NCBI GenBank assembly: GCA_016462055.1
Contig: JAEMTX010000059.1
Coordinates: 1 to 8,444 of the forward strand
DNA length: 8,444 bases
Direction: 5' to 3'
Origin: Acidimicrobiia bacterium
GTDB lineage: Bacteria > Actinomycetota > Acidimicrobiia > Acidimicrobiales > Acidimicrobilacustridaceae
Each line of letters opens with the position of its first letter. The stretch's first letter is position 1. The notes below the pieces were generated by a model. It did not search any database. It saw only the letters and a program-made list of their open reading frames with translations, and was not told the DNA's origin. Below, in pieces: positions 1 to 6,208 of the stretch. Made by a program: the position numbers and the translations under genes.

Positions 1-1077
1 CGGGAGATCAGGGCGACTCTTCGGACCTGGCTCGGGAGTTCCGTCTGAGAGCGGAAGATCTCGTTGGTCGAGCCTTAGGAGGTATCCGGGGTTGAACCAC
101 ATTCCTCCGGGGGTGTCGTAAGAGTCGGTGACGATGTGCAGTGCCCATAGGAGGTACTCGGTGACATTTGCGGATGCCGACATCGAGACGCCAGTGCCGG
201 TAAGAGCGCTGACGCGTCCGGCGGACAACACCGCACCAAGGAGTGCTTCGAGTGAATCGATTGCAATATCGCCGGACGTGAACACGAGTTGATCGTCAAA
301 GAGAGCGACTGTGGCGGCGAGCGACTCGGCACCAGTTGCGCGCTGATCGAGCGTTGCCGCTGCGGGATGCTCTTTTAGTAGGCGTCTCACGAGCCAGCCG
401 AGAATGAGCCAATCTGATCCGGGCCGTATTTGGAGGTGGTGATCGGCGAGCGCGGCAGTTTCTGTTCGGCGCGGATCGATTACCCAAAGGGCACCGCCGT
501 TGTCTTTAAATTCACGAAAGCGTCGAACGGGATCTGGCATTGCATTCGAATGGCCATGAGAAACGACCGGGTTGCTACCGAAAAGCAACAGCAGTTTCGA
601 TGATTCATGATCCCAAAGCGGAGTGAGGCCCGACCAGCCTCCGACGAGTTCGGCAATCAGTGGTTTGCTCGGAGTATCGATTGTCGTAGCGGTGTATTTC
701 TGTTTCGATCCGAGAAGCGAAAGCAACCGTTCTGCAGTGCGACGCCCTGCGGTGTCAAAGGCTGAACCGCTAGCCAAATACATGGCAATCGAATCCGGTC
801 CGTGTTCTGTTAATGATGCAAAAGCTCGATCGGCGACGTCGTCAAGCGCATCGTCCCAATCCGAGAGTGTCCGTGAGTCACCTCGTCCAACAGAAGGTTG
901 ATTAAGTCGGCGATCGTCGTGATGGAGGACGCCGAGTGAACGTCCCTTTGCGCACGTGTATCCACGAGAAAGGGCATGGGTCTCGTCGCCTCTGATTTTC
1001 GTGATGACTTCGTCCTCGACAGTTACGACGAGTCCGCACATCGCATTACACACTCGACAAAAGGTTTGAACGTCCAC
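1..1077 (-). CDS. Molybdopterin (Mo/W-bis-MGD) oxidoreductase, 4Fe-4S N-terminal part, truncated by the window edge
   Basis: An open frame of 359 codons runs from a GTG at 1077-1075 to position 1 with no stop, so the C-terminal part lies outside the window. The GTG is chosen because an in-frame TGA lies only four codons upstream and an AGGA ribosome site sits 7 bases before it. The N-terminus carries an iron-sulfur motif, C7-x2-C10-x3-C14-x27-C42 followed by AKGR, as in the formate dehydrogenase/nitrate reductase/DMSO reductase superfamily. Further family motifs are GSNPVVSHGH (167-176), VIDPRRTETA (199-208) and RPGSD (218-222), which in this family contact the bis-MGD cofactor. Around residues 129-140 (TATTIDTPSK), where formate dehydrogenases carry the Mo-binding Cys or Sec, neither is seen, so a classical formate dehydrogenase is unlikely. 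No Tat signal is visible, so a cytoplasmic enzyme is inferred. It is the third gene of the leftward group, 42 bp after the GNAT stop. The substrate is unknown. Confidence 0.9.
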   Translation of the reverse strand, partial: MDVQTFCRVCNAMCGLVVTVEDEVITKIRGDETHALSRGYTCAKGRSLGVLHHDDRRLNQPSVGRGDSRTLSDWDDALDDVADRAFASLTEHGPDSIAMYLASGSAFDTAGRRTAERLLSLLGSKQKYTATTIDTPSKPLIAELVGGWSGLTPLWDHESSKLLLLFGSNPVVSHGHSNAMPDPVRRFREFKDNGGALWVIDPRRTETAALADHHLQIRPGSDWLILGWLVRRLLKEHPAAATLDQRATGAESLAATVALFDDQLVFTSGDIAIDSLEALLGAVLSAGRVSALTGTGVSMSASANVTEYLLWALHIVTDSYDTPGGMWFNPGYLLRLDQRDLPLSDGTPEPGPKSRPDLP

Positions 1078-1119
1078 TCGAAGATCCTGTCACGGGCGCA
1101 GCCGATCGTTGCGCTGAAC

Positions 1120-1740
1120 TTATTGCGCAAGACGTGATGGATCTGGATCCCGCCACATCAGCCATACAGGGGGACTGCCAGGAACACTTATTTCATCCAA
1201 CACCTTGAAACCGAATCGTTCGTAGAAGGGAAGATTCTCCGGCTTCTGGGTTTCAAGGTAAGCCGCCTCAATCTCGCGATCACACCGGGTCAACACCGGC
1301 ATGAGAAGTTCACGCCCAAGTCCTTGGCTTTGTCGTGTGGGGTCCACGCCAAGAAGTGCGAGATACCAATGCGGTTGCTCCGGATGAGCGTTCTCGACTG
1401 CAGCAAGAAGTTTGATCCCCGTTCGTCGATTACGTCCTGTAAGTAGTGCTCGAGCGCAGGCTGCGTAGACGCGGAGTTCGCGTCCTTTGGAGCGCGGGAT
1501 TCCACCAGGGGGAAGCCACGAAGCCGAACCCACCACGCGTGGGCCATCGAGAGCACCCCAGACCTGGCCGTGGTCCATGCAATCTCGGAGCAGGGCACCG
1601 AGGAAGATCGGAAGGATCCGATGTTCTTGGCCGGGGTCTTTGGCGAAGAAGCCAAAGAGTGGATCGGGCCAGAAGGCGCGGCTCGTCGTGGTAATCGCTT
1701 CACCTCGTTGAGAGCGACCGATCTGCTCGATCTTCGCCAT
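1120..1740 (-). CDS. GNAT family N-acetyltransferase
   Basis: This 206-residue protein has the layout of a GCN5-related N-acetyltransferase, which moves an acetyl group from acetyl-CoA to an amine or similar acceptor. The core is the acetyl-CoA pyrophosphate-binding motif A around 129-147 (LLGVDP, then RQSQGLG at 136-142, matching R/Q-x-x-G-x-G/A). It is followed by YLETQKPENLPFYERFGF (161-178), the usual motif B with the conserved Asn and FYERxGF. An upstream SWLPPGG (74-80) is also typical of this actinobacterial and fungal subgroup. No signal peptide or membrane segment is visible. The ATG overlaps the TAA of the upstream amidohydrolase by one base (TAATG), pointing to translational coupling and a shared transcript. 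The acceptor cannot be deduced. It may modify an amine released by the neighbouring amidohydrolase or give resistance to a toxic intermediate, but both ideas are inference. Confidence 0.92.
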   Translation of the reverse strand: MAKIEQIGRSQRGEAITTTSRAFWPDPLFGFFAKDPGQEHRILPIFLGALLRDCMDHGQVWGALDGPRVVGSASWLPPGGIPRSKGRELRVYAACARALLTGRNRRTGIKLLAAVENAHPEQPHWYLALLGVDPTRQSQGLGRELLMPVLTRCDREIEAAYLETQKPENLPFYERFGFKVLDEISVPGSPPVWLMWRDPDPSRLAQ

Positions 1741-3428
1741 TAGTCCTGCGGTGAAGACTGAGCGCCGCGAATGAGGCGGCCGGGTAGTTCGCCAGTGGGA
1801 ACACCATCGTTCATTACGACTGTTCCCGCAACGATCGTGGATCGGTAGCCCGCCGCCCGTTGAACCAGGCGTTTCCCGTTTGCCGGAAGGTCGTGCAACA
1901 TCTCGGGAACACCGACGGAGAGCATTTCGAAATCGATCAGGTTGATGTCGGCGCGTTTGCCTTCTTGGAGAGATCCTCGATCGTCAAGCCCGACAGCGTG
2001 AGCAGTGTCATGGGCTTGTTGTTTCACGAGCCACTCGATCTCGAACTTCTCCGACGATGCAACGTCGCGTCCCCAGTACTGCAACATCCAGGTTGGAAAG
2101 CTGGCGTCACAGATCATCGTGCAATGAGCGCCAGCATCACCAAGTCCGGGGACGGTGTTGGGGTGAGCGATCATTTCGCGAGTTGCCTTCAGGTTCCCTT
2201 CGACGAAGTTCATCACTGGAACATAAATACGTCCGTTGCCATTATCTGACATCAGCGTGTCGTAAGCGCCAGCGATGTCGAGGCGTTCGTCAAGGGATTG
2301 GTCGTAGCGAATGGGATCGCTCAGCGCGAACATCGTGCTGGCCAGCCCGTTCATGTCGCCACCCGTCGCTTCGACTTCGCTGATGATCGTTGATCGGGTC
2401 GACGGATCGTCAAGAGCAGCAACGCGATCAACGTGATTGAGGTTCATAATCGACTGATAGGTCGGAGATGGCAGCAATGGGTTGACGCGACCTTCGAGCG
2501 ACATGATGAGCCCAACTGGCCGAGCTGCGACTTGCCCGGTGATGCGTAAGCCGTCGTCGTTGGCGGACGCAATGAGTCCAAGAATTTTCCGGTATTCGTC
2601 GGGAGCAAACTCGGGTCGCTGGAGAAGCGAAACCGAAATAGGACGACCGCTTACTTCAGCCATTTCACGAATCAGCGCAAATTCAGCATCAAGGTCGAAG
2701 AGGTCGGCAACGATTTCGAGAACGCCTTTTCCTGTGGCGCCGATGGCGCGCGCAATTCCGACAAGTTCTTCGCGTGAGGCGGTGAGGCTCGGAGTGTGTC
2801 GACCATCAGCAGATTTGTGGGCAACGGTGCGCGAAGTTGTGAAGCCAAGTGCACCGGCACGGATTGCATCTGCTGCGATCGCTCCCATTTGCGCAATCTC
2901 ATCTGGTGTCGCTCGCTCGGCATGATCGGCGCCGCGATCTCCCATGACGTAGCCACGAACCGCAGCGTGACCAATCTGGGCGGCAAAGTCGATGGCATGC
3001 GGAGTGCTGTCGATGCTGTCGAGGTACTCGGGGAACGATTCCCAATCCCATGTGATTCCCTCATGAAGGGCAGTGCCGGGAATGTCTTCGATTCCTTCCA
3101 TCACCTCGATAAGCCAGTCATGTCGATCAGGAGCGACTGGCGCGAAACCCACGCCGCAATTTCCCATGACCGCAGTGGTGACTCCTTGCCACGAAGACGG
3201 CGTGAGGTAGGGATCCCAACTCACCTGACCGTCATAGTGGGTATGGATGTCGACCCACCCAGGAGTAACGAGAAGTCCTGTGGCATCGAGCTCCGTGATG
3301 CCCTTCTCGCTGATTTCGCCGATCGCGGTAATGACGCCGTCATCGATGGCGAGATCACCGAGAAATCGCTGACGGCCAGTGCCGTCGATGATGGTTCCAT
3401 TGCGGATGACGAGATTGTGCTTGGCCAT
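1740..3428 (-). CDS. D-aminoacylase-like amidohydrolase (amidohydrolase family 3), copy 1
   Basis: A 562-residue metal-dependent TIM-barrel hydrolase related to N-acyl-D-amino-acid deacylases, which cleave the amide bond of N-acyl-D-amino acids. The N-terminal small beta domain starts with LVIRNGTIIDGTG (6-18) and leads to the metal motif H62-T-H64 with D66. It is followed by GNCGVGFAP (89-97) with Cys91 at the bridging-Cys position of D-aminoacylases, IGHAAVR (152-158), GALGFTTSR (192-200) and GDAGAH (430-435) with the probable catalytic Asp431. The C-terminus has the usual GxLxEGxxADI (485-495) and TIVAG (531-535) elements. The strand 5 and 6 histidines of characterised D-aminoacylases appear replaced (Glu238 and Leu268 by my alignment), so ordinary deacylase activity is not assured. 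The ATG lies 2 bases after a short inverted repeat and has no strong ribosome site. It leads the leftward group and is paralogous to the plus-strand protein at 4511-6208. Annotators might also call it dihydroorotase-like or N-acyl-D-glutamate deacylase. Confidence 0.93.
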   Translation of the reverse strand: MAKHNLVIRNGTIIDGTGRQRFLGDLAIDDGVITAIGEISEKGITELDATGLLVTPGWVDIHTHYDGQVSWDPYLTPSSWQGVTTAVMGNCGVGFAPVAPDRHDWLIEVMEGIEDIPGTALHEGITWDWESFPEYLDSIDSTPHAIDFAAQIGHAAVRGYVMGDRGADHAERATPDEIAQMGAIAADAIRAGALGFTTSRTVAHKSADGRHTPSLTASREELVGIARAIGATGKGVLEIVADLFDLDAEFALIREMAEVSGRPISVSLLQRPEFAPDEYRKILGLIASANDDGLRITGQVAARPVGLIMSLEGRVNPLLPSPTYQSIMNLNHVDRVAALDDPSTRSTIISEVEATGGDMNGLASTMFALSDPIRYDQSLDERLDIAGAYDTLMSDNGNGRIYVPVMNFVEGNLKATREMIAHPNTVPGLGDAGAHCTMICDASFPTWMLQYWGRDVASSEKFEIEWLVKQQAHDTAHAVGLDDRGSLQEGKRADINLIDFEMLSVGVPEMLHDLPANGKRLVQRAAGYRSTIVAGTVVMNDGVPTGELPGRLIRGAQSSPQD

Positions 3429-3430
3429 GT

Positions 3431-3446
3431 GATGAGGGTACTCATC
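3431..3446. repeat. Inverted repeat GATGAG-N4-CTCATC just upstream of amidohydrolase copy 1
   Basis: Perfect 6-bp arms, GATGAG at 3431-3436 and CTCATC at 3441-3446, flank a GGTA spacer. The repeat ends two bases before the minus-strand ATG at 3428. It could be an operator or a small hairpin over the translation start of the leftward transcript. The only ribosome-site-like bases there are within the repeat. Short arms make chance occurrence possible. Confidence 0.4.
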
Positions 3447-3537
3447 GTCCCGGTGGCGTGCGCTTGATGTAGGGATCAGTTGGCGATCGGTACACTTAAA
3501 ACGGCGTCGGATACGGGGACTGCGCCAATGCCGGTCT

Positions 3538-3560
3538 CGCTCCCCGTTTCTGGGGGAGTG
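3538..3560 (+). promoter_or_regulatory. Hairpin containing the SDR ribosome binding site
   Basis: CGCTCCCC (3538-3545) can pair with GGGGAGTG (3553-3560) around a 7-base loop, giving an 8-bp stem with one G-U pair. The right arm is the Shine-Dalgarno element (GGGGAG) of the SDR, four bases before its ATG at 3563. In mRNA the ribosome site would be paired, which could lower or regulate translation. The complementarity is seen directly. A regulatory role is inference. Confidence 0.45.
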
Positions 3561-3562
3561 TC

Positions 3563-4411
3563 ATGGGGTTAGAAAAGGTCGCAGTCGTCACCGGTTCAAG
3601 TCGGGGAATCGGTAAGGGAATTGCCCTCGAGTTGGGAGTTGCTGGTTTCACGGTGTACGTGACGGGAAGATCCGTGGATGCGGGAATGATCCCGGGCACG
3701 GTGGGGGAAACAGCGGCACAGATCGACGATCTAGGCGGACACGGAATTGCCATCGCTTGCGATCATCACGATGACGCTCAGGTGAAGGCAGTATTCGAGC
3801 GCGTTGAAAAAGAACACGGGCGCCTCGATGTTCTCGTCAACAACGTGTATTCCGCGCCAGACCTTGTTCCATGGCTAGGAAAAAAGTTCTGGGAACTTCC
3901 GATTGAGGCGTGGGATCAAGTCATCGACATCGGCACTCGTTCGCACTATGTCGCGAGTGTTTTTGGAGCACCGTTAATGCTTGCGAATCGAAGCGGACTC
4001 ATTGTCAACGTGTCGTCTTCGGGCGCGGTGAGTTACGGACATAATGTCGTTTACGGCGTTGGTAAGGCGGCTGTCGACAGGATGACCGCCGATATGGCAA
4101 TTGAACTTCACGGAACTGGCGTCTCTGTGGTGTCGTTGTGGCCCGGGCTTGTGCGTACCGAACTTCTTGATCTGGGAGCGCAGACCGAGGGCGATGAAAT
4201 CTTCATCGAGCTTCCTGGTGAAGGCCGCTTCGATCTTTCCGGCGCCGAGTCGCCGCGATTCCTAGGAAGAGCAGTTGTTGCTCTCTTCGGATGTGCTGAC
4301 ATTGCCGAACGTTCGGGTAAGCCATTTTCGTCAGCGGCCCTCGCCCGCGAACTTGGCTTCACTGATCTCGATGGAACAATCCACGAGGTGCTGCTTCGTC
4401 CAGACGCGTAA
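3563..4411 (+). CDS. Short-chain dehydrogenase/reductase, DHRS1-like
   Basis: A 282-residue NAD(P)-dependent oxidoreductase with a Rossmann fold. The cofactor motif is TGSSRGIG (10-17), with an Arg after the second strand (TGRS, 34-37) that would favour NADP(H). NNVY (93-96) replaces the usual NNAG, as in DHRS1-like proteins. The active site has Ser151/Ser152 in VNVSSSG and Tyr164-x3-Lys168 in VVYGVGKAA. The segments FWELP (109-113), RSHYVASV (126-133) and SLWPGLVRTE (191-200) match the DHRS1 group, whose human member reduces steroids and other carbonyl compounds. The physiological substrate here is unknown. The ATG is supported by a GGGGAG ribosome site four bases upstream, inside a possible hairpin. 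It leads the rightward group, 99 bp before the second amidohydrolase, and would oxidise an alcohol or reduce a ketone in the same pathway. The protein is full length and should be cytoplasmic. Confidence 0.93.
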   Translation: MGLEKVAVVTGSSRGIGKGIALELGVAGFTVYVTGRSVDAGMIPGTVGETAAQIDDLGGHGIAIACDHHDDAQVKAVFERVEKEHGRLDVLVNNVYSAPDLVPWLGKKFWELPIEAWDQVIDIGTRSHYVASVFGAPLMLANRSGLIVNVSSSGAVSYGHNVVYGVGKAAVDRMTADMAIELHGTGVSVVSLWPGLVRTELLDLGAQTEGDEIFIELPGEGRFDLSGAESPRFLGRAVVALFGCADIAERSGKPFSSAALARELGFTDLDGTIHEVLLRPDA

Positions 4412-4510
4412 TCACTCAAATAACAGTTTTAGGTTGCCTGCTGCGCTCGGGATCTGTTCACAGCAGCCATAGCTGGTGGAGAGTACGGTCGTGAACGGAA
4501 GTGGGGGCCT
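4412..4510 (+). other. Spacer between SDR and amidohydrolase copy 2
   Basis: This 99-bp gap contains no ORF I can support. A weak inverted repeat CTGCTG (4438-4443) / CAGCAG (4461-4466) with a 17-base spacer is present, without a T tract. No clear promoter was recognised. The gap is short enough for co-transcription but long enough for an internal promoter. Confidence 0.35.
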
Positions 4511-6208
4511 GTGAAGTTCGATCTTGTGATTCGCAACGGAAGTGTTATCGACGGCAGCGGGTCGTTAGCGGTCGTCGCCGATGTTGCAGTTTCCGGCGGC
4601 CTAATCGCGCGCATCGGTGAGGTTCCCGAACGCGGACAAGTCGAGATCGATGCTGCCGGTTACGTGGTCACTCCTGGTTTCATCGACGGTCATACGCATA
4701 TGGATGCTCAAGTGTTCTGGGATTCCGCCGGAACGAATTCGTGTTGGCATGGTGTGACGACAGTTGTGATGGGCAATTGTGGTTTCACTATTGCTCCCGT
4801 TCGTGCCGATAGTCATCATCTCGCAGTTCGATCGATCGAACGTTCCGAAGATATTTCTGCTGCAGCGATGGCGGCGGGCGTGCCCTGGGACTGGACCACG
4901 TTTGCCGAGTATCTCGACTCGATCGACCGCGTGCCAAAGGCAATCAACTACGCCTCCAACATCGGTCACAGCGCGCTCCGCAGTTGGGCCATGGGCGAGC
5001 GAGCGTTTCATGAGCAAGCAGATGAAGCTGATCTTGAATGCATGAAGTCTGAACTTGCTGGTGCATTGCGTGCGGGAGCGTGGGGATTTACGACATCGCG
5101 AACTGTGCACCACATGACACCCGATGGTGAGCCAGTTGCATCGCGACTCGCTGAATGGTCTGAGGTGGAAGCACTCATCGATCTGATGGGCGATCTCGAT
5201 GCAGGTGTCTTCCAGTTCGTAGAGGATCCGCCTTCCGATGCCGACCGCGCCGCCCGTGATCAGCAACTTGCCGAACTTGCCGCAAGGTCAGGAGTGCCGT
5301 TCATAATTGGAGCGACTTCGGGGTCAACTCGACCCCTCGAACTGATTGCCGCAACAAGATCGCTAGGCGGCACGATGACGGGGATGACTCATCCGCGCGG
5401 CATCGGCACGATGTCTTCGTTCAAAAGCCAATTGCCCTTCGACACGCTGCCTGAATGGGCGCAAGCTCGGGCCGACGGACAGGAAGTCTTTTTTCAACGC
5501 CTTCGTGACCCTAAAACGCGTCTGGCGCTGATTGATGTCGCGCGTAACGCGCAGTACAGCGCAACCTTTGGGGGAGAGGCACGACCTCCGGTGTTCGAGC
5601 GTATGCAGGTTCTCGAATCGCCGGTGCCACCTCATCGAACCGTCGCTGAAGTTGCGGCCGAACGAGGGATCGATCCGGTCGAAGCAATGGTCGATCTCGG
5701 CCTCGAAAGTAATTTCGAAGTGTTCTTTGTTCAGACGATGTCGTCATTCGACGAAGTAGCGGTAGTTCGATCAATGAAGTCGCCAGGAACGGTCATGACC
5801 TTCTCAGACTCGGGCGCTCACGTGAGTCAGATGTCCGACGCTTCGATCTTCACGCACCTTCTTGCCTATTGGGTTCGAGAGAGGGGCGAGTTCGCCCTTG
5901 AAGAAGCGGTTCAGATGATGACTAGCGCGCCCGCGCAAGCATGGGGCTTCAACGATCGCGGTGTTCTGCGAGAGGGATTGGCCGCGGACATCAACATTTT
6001 TGATCCAGGTACGGTCGCCCCGGCGCTCCCGACTCTTGCGCACGACTTGCCGTCAGGAGCTCGGCGGATTGTGCAGAAGGCAACAGGCTTTCTCGCCACA
6101 ATCGTTGCGGGTGAGGTCACGGTTCGAGATGGTCAAAGCACGGGCGCAACACCGGGACGTCTCTTGCGTGGTCAATCGCGCAGCGAAAACCGAAAGGTCA
6201 GTAAATGA
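4511..6208 (+). CDS. D-aminoacylase-like amidohydrolase (amidohydrolase family 3), copy 2
   Basis: A 565-residue paralogue of the minus-strand protein at 1740-3428. It is alignable over its whole length, starting with LVIRNGSVIDGSG (5-17). The GTG start is chosen because it lines up with the paralogue's start and follows a purine-rich GGAAGTGGGGG. Metal and active-site motifs are H61-T-H63, GNCGFTIAP (88-96) with Cys90, IGHSALR (151-157), GFTTSR (192-197) and SDSGAH (432-437) with the probable catalytic Asp433. The C-terminus keeps GVLREGLAADI and TIVAG. As in copy 1, the strand 5 and 6 histidine ligands of D-aminoacylases are not seen (Gln235 and Ala268 at those places by my alignment). The middle, from about 230 to 430, differs most from copy 1, suggesting a different substrate. 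Expected reaction: hydrolysis of an amide or related C-N bond in the cytoplasm. Its TGA overlaps the next ATG by four bases (ATGA), implying translational coupling to the amidohydrolase-2 protein. Confidence 0.93.
   Translation: MKFDLVIRNGSVIDGSGSLAVVADVAVSGGLIARIGEVPERGQVEIDAAGYVVTPGFIDGHTHMDAQVFWDSAGTNSCWHGVTTVVMGNCGFTIAPVRADSHHLAVRSIERSEDISAAAMAAGVPWDWTTFAEYLDSIDRVPKAINYASNIGHSALRSWAMGERAFHEQADEADLECMKSELAGALRAGAWGFTTSRTVHHMTPDGEPVASRLAEWSEVEALIDLMGDLDAGVFQFVEDPPSDADRAARDQQLAELAARSGVPFIIGATSGSTRPLELIAATRSLGGTMTGMTHPRGIGTMSSFKSQLPFDTLPEWAQARADGQEVFFQRLRDPKTRLALIDVARNAQYSATFGGEARPPVFERMQVLESPVPPHRTVAEVAAERGIDPVEAMVDLGLESNFEVFFVQTMSSFDEVAVVRSMKSPGTVMTFSDSGAHVSQMSDASIFTHLLAYWVRERGEFALEEAVQMMTSAPAQAWGFNDRGVLREGLAADINIFDPGTVAPALPTLAHDLPSGARRIVQKATGFLATIVAGEVTVRDGQSTGATPGRLLRGQSRSENRKVSK

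Larger units (their letters stand above)
3429..3562. promoter_or_regulatory. Divergent intergenic region between the two gene groups
   Basis: This 134-bp spacer separates the start of the leftward amidohydrolase from the start of the rightward SDR, so promoters for both transcripts should lie here. A TACACT hexamer at 3491-3496 within a short AT-rich patch (TACACTTAAAAC) could be a plus-strand -10 box, but no -35 box at normal spacing was found, so it is only a weak candidate. No convincing minus-strand promoter was recognised. The region has an inverted repeat at each end, listed separately. No regulator gene is present in the window. Confidence 0.5.

Noticed and set aside
623..901. A short plus-strand open frame opposite the molybdenum enzyme
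   Set aside because: The minus strand carries an unbroken 359-codon frame with 4Fe-4S and cofactor motifs across the whole region, so this is a shadow.
2796..3467. A 223-codon plus-strand open frame antisense to amidohydrolase copy 1
   Set aside because: It lies opposite a clear enzyme gene, matches no family I recognise and has no independent support. Its resemblance to the frame opposite copy 2 follows from the two sense genes being paralogues read in the same antisense frame.
3464..3496. TTGATG and TACACT as a sigma70-type promoter pair for the SDR
   Set aside because: The spacing between the hexamers is 21 bases, outside the normal range, so the pair is not supported.
4438..4466. CTGCTG/CAGCAG inverted repeat as a terminator after the SDR
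   Set aside because: The arms are only 6 bp with a 17-base spacer and no T tract follows, so there is not enough to call a terminator.
4601..5266. A 221-codon minus-strand open frame antisense to amidohydrolase copy 2
   Set aside because: It is a shadow of the well supported sense gene, rich in His, Arg and Cys, with no recognisable domain.
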